Below are positions 51,001 to 61,509 of a DNA stretch of 64,000 nucleotides, one piece after another. The stretch comes from Cololabis saira (taxonomy: Eukaryota > Chordata > Actinopteri > Beloniformes > Belonidae), in assembly GCF_033807715.1 (NCBI RefSeq), contig NC_084591.1, forward strand, positions 27,252,090 to 27,316,089, given 5' to 3'. The notes beneath the pieces were generated by a model that saw nothing but the letters and a program-made list of their open reading frames with translations, did not search any database and was not told the DNA's origin. Position 1 is the first letter of the stretch. Each line of letters opens with the position of its first letter. A program made the position numbers and the translations under genes.

Positions 51001-51700
51001 CAATAATACATCTGAGAGACGACGTGGCACATCTGTCATTACGCTATGTCAAACAGAGCTTTATGTGAAGTTATTCTAATGAGGCAACTTACGAGTGAGC
51101 TGCAATATATTTCCTTTCTCTTTTCTAGACGAAGGACAGCCTCTCTTCCAAAAGCTGTCAGACGTGAGGGCAGACTGGATATTTGTCTTTCTGATATAAA
51201 TCTAGGAATTCATTACGTTGCCGTCACCGTAATGTCTTCTGATATGAATTTACACTTGTAATAAAGGTGAACTCCCTTTACCTGTGTAACACTGTCCGAC
51301 CCCAGTGAGGAAGACTGAGTGTTCAGCCAGGACCAAATAAGTCAAAGAAAGATTAACATAATTGTCTGTAATTATAGGAGCAGTTTATAATAGCTAATTA
51401 TGGTTTTGTCCTAGGACCTCCCGTGAATGCTTGAGACAGGCGAAGGAGCAAAGTTCACAAACAGTCACAAGACTCATTAATAGCTCTTTAACTGGATTTC
51501 GATGACTTTGCAACCCACACCACTGACAAGTCTGGCAAGGGAAAAAAAGAAAAGTACAAATGTTTTGCACCTTGGGTTGAGCACAAACCGACTTTTTTAG
51601 CACATGAGAAGAAACAACATTAAAAGCAACAATCTTCAAGGTTAGTTTGTAAGACCGTCTTCGAGATGTGCTCGAGTTTTAAGTTTAAGCAACTTCGCGG
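48018..51700. other. Non-coding interval between copy B and mterf2
   Basis: No gene recognised. A stretch at about 49680-50480 has balanced composition and no repeat character, unlike its surroundings, but I cannot show conservation or coding function. Confidence 0.4.
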
Positions 51701-51817
51701 ACAAGATGCACCATATGTTTATAGAGGAAATGTTTTACATGAAGGCACACGTGCATTAGCTCTGATACAGACATCATATAAATATAAGTCATGCTTTCAT
51801 TAGTCCACCTGCACTTG

Positions 51818-52945
51818 TCAGTCGTCTGCTCTTAAAGGGGCAACGGGATTAAAAAGTGGTCTCTCTCTACGCAGTTGCAGTTTCCCAAGGCTCTTCTCAA
51901 AGTCCTTCTTGGTGCCGTTCAGCACATCTAGACTACCCGTCTTCACGTCATAGCCACGTGCCTTCAGTTGTTGGATGCGATAATTCACTATCTGCGTGGT
52001 CAGTTCGAGGACTGTTGGAGTCTCGGTGATTTGAGACATGCTGATCCCTGCACTGTGGAGGCCCTTAAAGCGCTCGGCCAGAGTGGATTCCGGGTAGTAA
52101 AGCAGAGCCGGACACTTGAGGACGATGTCCCGCAGCTCGGCCTCAGAGCAGCCGATGGCGTCCTGGGAGAAAGTCAGCGTGTGACGCATGCTGTCCGGGT
52201 TCAGCTCGGTGACAAACCCCCTGAGTTTAGAAAGGAGGCGAAGGAGCTCTGCTGTGCTGAAGCCCTTGTCTCTCAAGAACATCAGGTTCTGCCTCAGCGC
52301 CTCTGGCGGCTTGAGAAGGACAAACGGATTCTGACTCAACAACTTCTGAAGCCAGATTTTCATATTGGCCTCCTCTCCTCCGAGCTCCTGGTAGGCACGC
52401 TGGAGGGTACGGACCATCAGCTGGTTCTGCTCGACGGGCCGGCCGAAGCTCTGCGGAGCGCTGGCCATCAGTTTGGTGATGATTCTTTTGTTGAGGTTTA
52501 GGCTGTGGAAGTAAGCGATGTTGTCCCGCTGGTTGTCATGGTGGCTACAGGAGGTGAAGAAAGAAGCGGGGAACTTCTCAATGATACCGACCAGCTCTCT
52601 CTCGCTCGGGCACACGGACATCCACAGCTCCCTCTGAGTCTGCATGTGCTCCGGATTACAAAGAACAGCTTCGGGATGATTCGATAAGATTCGAGCAACG
52701 ACTTGACCAGAGGCCCCCATGTCCTCCAGCAGGCCGGCTACCTGCTTAGTGTAAGACGGGCTCTGACAAAGCACCCAGCCCTTAAGTTGCCGGACTTTCT
52801 GAATATCCACCGAGAGATCATAAAGAGCCTCTATGGTCTGCTGGTTCTCAGTCGAGCTGAGCGTTGCACATGGCCTGAGTTTTAAAGGCAGAGCAGTGAC
52901 ATGTTGGCAGCCGAGGCACAGGGATCTTGAAATCAATCGCAACAT
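51818..52945 (-). CDS. mterf2: Mitochondrial transcription termination factor 2 (mTERF family)
   Basis: One uninterrupted 375-aa frame; human MTERF2 is 385 aa. It opens with a basic, hydrophobic presequence (MLRLISRSLC) suited to mitochondrial import. It keeps the family-specific stretches SVDIQKVRQLKGWVL (about 47-61), LLSQNPFVLLKPP, LLSKLRGFVTEL, LRDIVLKCPALLYYPE, TPTVLELTTQIVNYRI and the C-terminal RPLFNPVAPL, which end human MTERF2 as well. The repeated helical mTERF motifs form a superhelix that binds mitochondrial DNA or RNA; MTERF2 associates with mitochondrial nucleoids. An acceptor- or donor-like CTCAGGTGAGC (minus strand, 52970-52980) just upstream of the ATG suggests a 5' UTR exon junction, as expected for a gene with its coding region in one exon. 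CRY1 and MTERF2 are adjacent in human, supporting orthology. Confidence 0.95.
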   Translation of the reverse strand: MLRLISRSLCLGCQHVTALPLKLRPCATLSSTENQQTIEALYDLSVDIQKVRQLKGWVLCQSPSYTKQVAGLLEDMGASGQVVARILSNHPEAVLCNPEHMQTQRELWMSVCPSERELVGIIEKFPASFFTSCSHHDNQRDNIAYFHSLNLNKRIITKLMASAPQSFGRPVEQNQLMVRTLQRAYQELGGEEANMKIWLQKLLSQNPFVLLKPPEALRQNLMFLRDKGFSTAELLRLLSKLRGFVTELNPDSMRHTLTFSQDAIGCSEAELRDIVLKCPALLYYPESTLAERFKGLHSAGISMSQITETPTVLELTTQIVNYRIQQLKARGYDVKTGSLDVLNGTKKDFEKSLGKLQLRRERPLFNPVAPLRADD

Positions 52946-53188
52946 TGATGCACAGTCATGCAGCTGCTCACCTGAGGAGGAGCAGAAGACACTGTATTAG
53001 GAGACAGCTAAATAAAAGTAAGAGAGAAGACTAAACAAGGACAGATTCAGACTGCTGCAGTGATAAATCTTACAATTATGACTCCTATCACCCACAGAGG
53101 TTCAGTGCGGCACTAAATAATGTTCAATGGGATATAACAAGGTAATCAGCTACCGTTCACAAGCGCAGGTTCAAGCTTCCTGAGTTTT

Positions 53189-53378
53189 TTTTTTTTTTTT
53201 TTTTAATATCTTTTTATTTCACAATAATTTTCACAATTCACATTTTCACATGCATGATTTCTATTATACCCACATTCCTACCCTCCCCATAATTACCCTA
53301 GGGAAAAAAAAAACATTAGGGGAGAACAAAATTAAATAAATATTTAAAAGAAAAATATATATATAAATAAAAAATAAA
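53189..53378 (-). mobile_element. Short LINE tail upstream of mterf2
   Basis: A 16-bp duplication, AAGCTTCCTGAGTTTT (53173-53188 and 53379-53394), flanks a segment that starts with a poly-T run on the plus strand. This is the signature of target-primed insertion of a 5'-truncated retroposon on the minus strand. Its family is not certain. Confidence 0.7.
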
Positions 53379-53394
53379 AAGCTTCCTGAGTTTT

Positions 53395-56280
53395 AAACTG
53401 CCACTTAACAGCATGTCAGGAATAAATGTGATTTTTTTTAAAGATTCAAATGTTTCATAACCTTATTACTCCTTGAAGAATACACATCTTTAAATGTAAA
53501 TTCTCAAGGTTTCTTCTTCTGCATGAAGCAATGATAAATCTACTTGGCTCTGTTGAACATTGTGAGGTTTTATTCTGTGAACATGTTATAAGTATATTAT
53601 TCTTTATGGGTATTTATGATAAACTTTAAAAGGATATTGGCACCAGTAAGATGTGTCTTTAGTGTGATATTTAGTAGCAGACCCAGCCTGGGAATGGCAG
53701 CATGTTCTTCTGAGGGCTCAGTGAGTGGACTTTTGCAGTGAGGCGGTGTGGCCTTCAGGGCCCTGCCCATGGACACCCCCGTATGTGATGCGTTCAGGGG
53801 TCAATCCTTTTGTTCTTCCAGCTTAGTTTAGTTTATTGTTTTGCACAGTTTTTAAAAAAATATACAGGACATATCAATGATAAACACTACAGGTGCAGGA
53901 AGAGGCAAAAAACCCAATGGGCTTATTTGAAGCCTCCACCGAAGATATTAAAATTTCATGTCAAGATTAACATACAAAAAAACAGAAAAGCTGGAAGACA
54001 TCTGACTCTACCTGCTATGTCACATCTCTCCACCCAACACAAGTATAATCTAGTTTAAAACCAGTCTGAGTGGAAATACGACAAGCTGTTTAATCAAAAT
54101 AAAAACAAATGAGAAAAGAAAAATGTGAATCAGTAAAGTAATTGTTTGCAGAAAAGGTTCTTGTAATCTTGAATCTGTAAGTAAATGTTGCTGATAATAG
54201 TTGTGTGTAAAAACAGGTCCTTTTTAGTGGATACTTTTTGCTGTATTGTGTACTCTACTCTTCGGGCAACAGGACACGCAAACGCACCACTGCTCATTAT
54301 AGGTCTTACAGTAACAAACACTTCTATGCACCATTTATTTTACAGTACAAACTCCACCTGTATTAAGACTTAACCCGTATAACCACTCAAGACAATTTAA
54401 ACCCACGCTGGTCTCCCCTGGGGCATTTTGAAAGAAAAACACTTAAATCTGTGACTCATGTTGTTAATAAATGTCAGTCCTGCTTTCACATCAGCGGCTC
54501 TTTGAAACGCCACCATTGTGTTTTTCCTTTCAGGCTCTCGTGTTTCATAAGTGTAAATCACAGGAACCATAAAACCTTTTACTTTAATGTAGGTTTGTTA
54601 TCAAACGCAATGGTTCCGAGATTTCAAAATAAAAGTCTTCAGTTCAGTATTTTCATTTGAAGACTGACGCGAGTTAAATGCTGCAAGAGCCGCTAAGCTT
54701 CTGCTCAGACATCACGACCTTGATATGCGAGACTAAACATAAAGACTAAAACTTATTTTTTGGACCAAGATATGTTAAAATGAGAAAGATCTAGCAGGAA
54801 ATAAAAACGGTCTAGAAAATGAATTACCTTTAGCAGCGGTCAGAGGATGTGACGTGTTGTTATGAAACTGATTTCTCCTACAGGTTTAGTTGGACAGCGA
54901 CACCCAAAGGCCATGACAGGTACTGCAGCAAGCACAAACTAAATAGAAATTAAAATAGGAAACATACACATTTTACAGGCAGACTAAGGATGAATCGATG
55001 CAAACGTACGTTATTTAAGTTTGTGCTTCGGTCGTATCTCTTCCCATTTCAAACATCTCTGTGCTTTGCTCATTTTTTCCAGCCATATGTCCTGTAATCA
55101 AATAATTTAGTTGGGAATCTGTATCTCAAACAGCAGTTGGTGAGTCTCCAAACCCTGCAGCATAAGGGGCCCTGATGAGTGTAATCAGCGTCAGGCTGAA
55201 TTGGACTGAACACACAGAGTTTTTCACAGTTGGTGATTAATCATGAGGCTTGATCACCAGCTCTGCAAGCTGTTCCCTCAGCAGCACAGGAGCTGCTGCT
55301 GTTAAGTGAGTATCTGGGTTTATTATAGTTTATGTTCAAGTAAACAGATTATTTGCCTGAAACTAAATAGATTGGTCATTTGTTTTAATACCCGATATGC
55401 CGATGAGAGTGAAATCTTCACCCTCATTTTTGATATCAGAAGTCTCTCCTTCCTAGATGGCGTCCACACACAAATGCAGAGAAATAAGCTAATTTATTAA
55501 GTCAGTGGATTGCAAAGTTGTTTCCCATGAGTTTCATGGGAAACAACTTTTCTTGTTTTTTCTTTAAAAAAAAAGAAGTGCAATCAAAACAGCATACCTT
55601 CAGAGTAAACACATTCAGCTGTTTATTTCCAGTCAACCTGTTTACTGTTTCTACAACTTTTATTGAGCACTATTGGGATGTTTCAAGAGCAGTTCTCAAC
55701 AGGAATGAGGATTTAGGAACATAAGCAGGGATTTAAAAAACAGTACAACAAAAAATAACTCCTGGGCAAGAGGAACAAACAGAAAGAAATAATTCAACGG
55801 AGCAAAGCGTCTGCAGGTTTCTACCAGACTCCTCCTACGTGAATGACTGGTGTCTGACTTGTCTAAACCTAAATCTGAAGTATATTGCTTCATAAACACC
55901 GTAATTTAATATGTTTATCTTAACACCTCGCACAGCAAATGGCTCATAGGAATGAGAGCGCTGAAAGTATCCCAGGTACCAGTCTATCAACAAAACATAA
56001 AGAATAACAGCACTAACAAAAGGCATAATGACGAGAGGCTTTCACTTCCAATCTTATCTGTCGGCACCTTTCACACAAGCTTCTTTGTCACCTAACCAGC
56101 TCTCTTTAAGGGAAATTAGGCATGTTTTTCTGAACCTCTTAATGACCTTTATCCAACTTGGACAGATATTTCCTTATCTAACAAATGGCATAGTTCTCCC
56201 ATGAGAAACCAGCACCTCACCATACCACCTGCACAAGTATGACTTTGTTTGTTTTTTGATCATCTGCTTGATTTCCTCTG

Positions 56281-56282
<2 letters not shown>
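53395..56282. other. Non-coding, no feature seen
   Basis: AT-rich sequence upstream of mterf2. It may contain a 5' non-coding exon of that gene (a minus-strand donor-like AAGGTAAT near 54830), but this is only a possibility. A 32-bp inverted repeat around 55520-55550 (gtttcccatgagtttcatgg) is minor. Confidence 0.4.

Positions 56283-56323
<41 letters not shown>
56283..56323. repeat. (AT)n microsatellite, Tc1 target site
   Basis: AT dinucleotide run into which the neighbouring Tc1 element inserted at a TA. Confidence 0.9.
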
Positions 56324-56326
<3 letters not shown>

Positions 56327-57909
56327 GTAAAAGCCAGTAAATTAGAATATTTGGAATAACTTGATTTTTTTCAGTAATTGCAGTCAAAAGGTGTAACTTG
56401 TACATTATATGTATTCATTGCACACAGACTGATGCATTCAAATGTTTATTTCATTTAATTGGGATGATTTGAAGTGGCAACAAATGAAAATCCAAAATTC
56501 CGTGTGTCACAAAATTAGAATATTACTTAAGGCAAATACAAAAAAGGGATTTTTAGAAATGTTGGCCAACTGAAAAGTATGAAAATGAAAAATATGAGCA
56601 TGTACAATACTCAATACTTGGTTGGAGCTCCTTTTGCCTCAATTACTGCATTAATGCGGCGTGGCATGGAGTCGATGAGTTTCTGGCACTGCTCAGGTGT
56701 TATGAGAGCCCAGGTTGCTCTGATAGTGGCCTTCAACTCTTCTGCGTTTTTGGGTCTGGCATTCTGCATCTTCCTTTTCACAATACCCCACAGATTTTCT
56801 ATGGGGCTAAGGTCAGGGGAGTTGGCTGGCCAATTTAGAACAGAAATACCATGGTCCGTAAACCAGGCACGGGTAGATTTTGCGCTGTGTGCAGGCGCCA
56901 AGTCCTGTTGGAACTTGAAATCTCCATCTCCATAGAGCAGGTCAGCAGCAGGAAGCATGAAGTGCTCTAAAACTTGCTGGTAGATGCTGCGTTGACCCTG
57001 GATGTCAGGAAACAGAGTGGACCGACACCAGCAGATGACATGGCACCCCAAACCATCACTGATGGTGGAAACTTTACACTAGACTTCAGGCAATGTGGAT
57101 CCTGTGCCTCTCCTGTCCTCCTCCAGACTCTGGGACCTCGATTTCCAAAGGAAATGCAAAATTTGCTTTCGTCAGAAAACATGACCTTGGACCACTCAGC
57201 AGCAGTCCAGCTCTTCTTTTCCTTAGCCCAGGTGAGACGCTTTTCGCGCTGTTTCTTGGTCAACAGTGGCTTGACACGAGGTATGCGGCAGTTGAAACCC
57301 ATGTCTTTCAAGCGTTTCTTGGTGGTGGATCTTGAGGCACTGACTCCAGCAGCAGTCCACTCCTTGTGAATCTCCCCCACATTTTTGAATGGGGTTTTTT
57401 TCACAATCTTGACCAGGGCGCGGTGATCCCTTCGCTTGTACACTTTTTCTTACCACAGTTTTTCCTTCCCTTTGCCTCTCCATTAATGTGTTTGGACACA
57501 GAGCTCTGAGAAAAGCCAGCCTCTTCAGCAATAACCTTTTGTGTCTTGCCCTCCTTGTGCAATGTGTCGATGGTCGCCTTTTGGACAGCTGTCAAATCTG
57601 AAGTCTTCCCCATGTTTGTGTAGGCTTTAGAACTGGACTGAGAGACCATTTAAAGCCCTTTGCAGGTGTTTTGAGGCACCAGGTGTCTTCAAAATGTAAC
57701 CCTTACACAATATTCTAATTTTGTGACACACGGAATTTTGGATTTTCATTTATTGCCACTTCTAATCATCAAAATTAAATGAAATAAACATTTGAATGCA
57801 TCAGTCTGTGTGCAATGAATACATATAATGTACAAGTTACACCTTTTGACTGCAATTACTGAAAAAAATCAAGTTATTCCAAATATTCTAATTTACTGGC
57901 TTTTACCTG
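56324..57909 (-). mobile_element. Full-length Tc1-like transposon with long terminal inverted repeats
   Basis: The 1586-bp element starts CAGGTAAAAGCCAGTAAATT and ends with its exact reverse complement, flanked by TA. The inverted repeats extend about 200 bp with few differences (to the acacggaattttggattttc stretch in both arms). The transposase runs on the minus strand and is broken by two frameshifts. Confidence 0.92.
56611..57649 (-). pseudogene. Tc1 transposase with two frameshifts
   Basis: Three minus-strand frames join to a DD34E transposase: an N-terminal helix-turn-helix part (LTAVQKATIDTLHKEGKTQK) to about 57440; then a middle part with the first Asp (VMFSDESKFCI) to about 57000; then a C-terminal part with the second Asp (FQQDLAPAHSA) and the Glu (NSPDLSPIENLWGIVKRKMQ). 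Frame changes near 57440 and 57000 inactivate it. All catalytic residues remain visible. Confidence 0.88.
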
Positions 57910-59630
57910 TATATATAGTTATAGAGCAAACAGCAACTTCTACAACCAGAGAAAGTAAAAGACAGAACAAATGCGCTCTTTACGAGAACATGAAAGAGGA
58001 AGACAAATAATACTTGAAATGACCCATTGTTATCTATCTCCAAACTTCTCAAAAGTTAAGTTGGACAGTATGTGAAAAAATATCTACTAAATTACCAGAA
58101 TAATCTTCTGTAGCATATCATTTTGAACAAAAGATAATCTCATCATCTGTAGTACATAATATAACCAAAGGATTCAGACAATCTTAAAAAAGGCTCAAGT
58201 CCAAAAACTAAATAAAATAGCAATTAAAAAAAACTACGGTACACTGGATTCCTGCGATCTTTGGGTGGCACTGCATGAAAAGAGTCACGAGTCTGTGGAG
58301 GAAGTCCCTGCTTGAACTCAGGAACATTTCTGAAAATCCCGGTCAAAGAACAAAGTTCGCTATGACATCCACACGTGCAGATTAAAGCTTGTAAAGCCGA
58401 AGACATATGTGACCATGGTCTAGAAACACTGGCATCTTCTCTGGGCCAAAGTTTATTTAGAATGGATTTAGGCAAAGTGGGAAACTGTCATGAGATCAGA
58501 TAAAGTGTTTTGTGTTCTTTGTTTGTTTTAAGTATGTTCTCTGCTCAGGCATTCAGATTAAGTAGGAGAATGACTTGTTATCACTCACTCGAAAAACCTG
58601 CAACACTTACGGTATGTAAAAGGATTTTTGCCTTTGGAATCAGCAGCTTTCACACCTGAAAGGAAACGTGAGTGATGATGCAGGTATTAGCAGATACCGG
58701 TACATGCAAGTTCAAGACTAACATGTCATTTATCTCTTTATTTCCCTCATTCACCTCATTTATTTCTTAAGATGCTACATTTCTTCGCTTTAAACACGAT
58801 TGAGAATAAAAATACAGGGAGATTGGGAGATCATTCATTTTTTTAGTCTTACCAAAATAAAGAATGAATATATTGTTTTAAGGACTTAAGGACATTGATT
58901 CAGCATGGAGATACATATTCTGTTTAAATAACAATGATAACAATAATAATGTGCATATCTAGGGAACACATGCCAGGTCATGTTGACGCTCTATCAACAG
59001 GGCCCATTTTCATTCAACAGCTTTACCCTGCATATCATAGTCCTTACTTCTTAGAGATTATGAATATGATACTGAAGATAAAAGGTGGTGTTTTTGTCGC
59101 CTCGGTGCAACAAAAGAAATAAAACACTGGCAGCTCCCAGGGATCTGATGTGTCACCTGTTACTAACCGTCTGCTTCGTTTAGATTTAGTTCAGATTAGC
59201 CACCTGCACTCAAAGCACTGATGGTAAGGAAAACATTCATTGCATGCATTTGCGATTGAGCAATTCAGTTTACTTGCACGAGATTCCCCATAAAGATCGT
59301 TATACATAAACACTCCTTATAACTGTCGTCAAAAGGTGTTTTGTGGCGACTGTCCACACCCAATGGAAAGTGAGAGCCTGCCCTCCTACTCATCATCACT
59401 GTTAATGCACAACCTGAAACAATCTGTTATTGAAGCTTTAATGGCTGACTTGACAAGGCTTGTCATCACAAAATAATGACTTTCATGCCGTTCAACCTGC
59501 TCTTGTCACTCCAACTTGACGTGTGCGTATTGGGGTGGAAATGTTTGTGTGTTTGTGTGTGTGTGTGTGTGGGCTCCTTTTGCCTTACTTTCTGCATGAC
59601 TGACGACGTGTTTGTGTGGTTCGGCAAAAC
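57910..59630. other. Non-coding, upstream flank of the Ig gene
   Basis: No gene recognised. Imperfect GT run at about 59545-59570. Confidence 0.45.
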
Positions 59631-59636
59631 TATGTG

Positions 59637-59646
59637 AAAGAGGAAG
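59637..59646 (+). promoter_or_regulatory. Candidate PU.1/ETS site upstream of the Ig receptor gene
   Basis: AAAGAGGAAG matches the purine-rich PU.1 core found in many TATA-less myeloid promoters. It lies about 120 bp before the chosen start codon. Function is inference. Confidence 0.3.
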
Positions 59647-59764
59647 AAGCTAGTATCAGATGGAGGCGGTACTAGAGTTGAAAATCAAGGTGGGTACATC
59701 AAACAGCCTCACTGTAAGCACACATCCCAGTGTGGCCTCAGAGAGACAGCAACACAACAACAAC

Positions 59765-61339
59765 ATGACCTGCATCAGGTTTGCAGAGTTTCTGTTTTTC
59801 CTTGTCTTCCTCAGTGAAGTCTGCAGTAAGGAGCCAGATATCACATTCAGGACGGAGGGCCACAATGTCGTGATGGGATATTGTTTCGGAGTGGATTATA
59901 TTGTGGTTTATAGATCTACTTCCAAAGGAGATCAGCTGCTTGGCAACTCCTCAAACGAGTACGCAGCCAACGAAACTACTCCGAACCTACAAGGTCGGAT
60001 CGAAGTGAAAGAAGACATGCACCTGCTCGGGATAGAGATCAGTGACCTCAGCGAGCTGGACTCTGGACTTTATAGGTGGGAATGCTGGCAGGACCAGGCG
60101 ATGGTCAGTCACCGCACTGAGCACGTCTCTGTGTGCAGAGAGGAGGTTCCATCTGAGCAGATTGTTGTCAAGGAGAACGGTGGAGCTGAGCTTCTGTGCA
60201 AGAGCACTGCCGGTGGTCTGAATGCAACTTCTGTGCGCTGGTACCAGGAAATGCATCCATCTTATAACCCTGTGCTCTTTTTGGATAGCGGTGTTTCAAT
60301 GAAACCTTTACTGGAAGAATTACAAGGACTCGTGGAAGCTAGAGACAATGGGGCGCTGCTCGTGCTTGATAAATCTCTGTTAAACACTAACCCGGAATTT
60401 TACTGTCTTGTGATCAAAGGTGAGAATTGCCTCAGTTTCCAAAACATGTACCCAAGGGACCGAAGTGAAAGCAGGGGCATTTTTGTCTCACTTGCGGACG
60501 CAGTGGTCCTGAACTGCCCCGCTGATAGCAATCAGCAGCAATGGGAGACGCCACTGGGGGAAATCGATAGCAACAGCATAAGGAACAATCAAATGTACAT
60601 ATCAGCCGGCGACGAATCAAAAGACTTCTCCCTGATTATTCCTGTCACTGCTGATGAACACAGTGGAAAGTATTCGTGCATCTCTCCTTTGACTGAAATT
60701 GAGTACTCATTGCGTATTTGCCCCAAAAACAAATCCCAGGTAAAAGTTGCCTACAAAGGGAGTAATGTCTCACTGGAATGCATCTTCCCCCCCAGCGAAT
60801 CCCAAAAGGTGTACTGGCAGCGCCACCTGCAGTCCGGACTCTACGAAGCAATCTTTGACGGAGAGAACCAAAGTATTCCCATCCAGAAGGACCTGTTTGG
60901 AAAAGTATCTCTGTCTGACGGTGGGCATTTGTTGACTATTTCAGATGTGGACGTGAAACATGCAGGAGTGTACAGCTGTGCTGTCCTAAAAGGCCCTGAG
61001 TTCCTGCCCTATGGCGATTATGACGATTATTACGATTATAACGATACAATCGCCACTGAAGATGAATATAGAGACGAAGAGATCTTTGACGGGACAGAGA
61101 GGTGCATCTTCAAACAGGACTTTGTTGTGACTTTCAGTAAGAATAACCCCACAGATGAGCCAGAGAAAGCACCTAATGTTACTGTGTACGTGGTGGTCAT
61201 AGTAGTGGTGGGGCTTTTAGTGGGCGTAGCAGTTGTTTTGATTGTAAGAAAGAGGAACACAAAAGCAGCTTCAAACATACAAATGGATCTGGATCCTCAC
61301 TGCAAGGATAGATTAACTTCTAAGGAAGATGTTGCCTAA
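59765..61339 (+). CDS. Intronless four-Ig-domain type I membrane protein, 524 aa
   Basis: Start chosen at 59765, not the in-frame ATG at 59660, because it places a signal peptide (TCIRFAEFLFFLVFLSEVCS) at the N-terminus. Ig-like domains follow: Ig1 C40-C107 (LDSGLYRWEC), Ig2 C145-C214 with W159, Ig3 C251-C305 with W260 (HSGKYSC), Ig4 C339-C405 with W351 (HAGVYSC). Several NxS/T glycosylation sites are present. A very acidic Tyr-rich segment (residues 417-441) follows Ig4. The transmembrane helix is about 472-494 (VYVVVIVVVGLLVGVAVVLIV), with an RKR stop-transfer and a tail of about 30 residues lacking Tyr, hence no ITIM or ITAM. A surface receptor or adhesion role is likely. Ig genes normally use about one exon per domain, so a single exon is unusual. 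I do not recognise a named orthologue. Confidence 0.85.
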   Translation: MTCIRFAEFLFFLVFLSEVCSKEPDITFRTEGHNVVMGYCFGVDYIVVYRSTSKGDQLLGNSSNEYAANETTPNLQGRIEVKEDMHLLGIEISDLSELDSGLYRWECWQDQAMVSHRTEHVSVCREEVPSEQIVVKENGGAELLCKSTAGGLNATSVRWYQEMHPSYNPVLFLDSGVSMKPLLEELQGLVEARDNGALLVLDKSLLNTNPEFYCLVIKGENCLSFQNMYPRDRSESRGIFVSLADAVVLNCPADSNQQQWETPLGEIDSNSIRNNQMYISAGDESKDFSLIIPVTADEHSGKYSCISPLTEIEYSLRICPKNKSQVKVAYKGSNVSLECIFPPSESQKVYWQRHLQSGLYEAIFDGENQSIPIQKDLFGKVSLSDGGHLLTISDVDVKHAGVYSCAVLKGPEFLPYGDYDDYYDYNDTIATEDEYRDEEIFDGTERCIFKQDFVVTFSKNNPTDEPEKAPNVTVYVVVIVVVGLLVGVAVVLIVRKRNTKAASNIQMDLDPHCKDRLTSKEDVA

Positions 61340-61501
61340 CGGCTTATATCATGTAACTGCAAAGACTTTTTATACGTCCATCTGGCCCATAAGTCCTAAT
61401 TCTAAGAGTTTTTATCTGTTAATCATCATGGAGCCTTGTACTTCCACTTTTGGTTCTCTTTGTGGTGCTTTTCTAACTTTCGAGCACTGACTAAGGAGTT
61501 T

Positions 61502-61507
61502 AATAAA
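61502..61507 (+). terminator. Polyadenylation signal for the Ig gene
   Basis: AATAAA 160 bp after the stop codon; no genomic poly-A tract follows, so no direct scar of retroposition. Confidence 0.55.
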
Positions 61508-61509
61508 AC

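Noticed and set aside
59660..59764. Upstream in-frame ATG of the Ig gene
   Set aside because: Its 35-residue extension would bury the signal peptide internally; the second ATG gives a normal type I protein.
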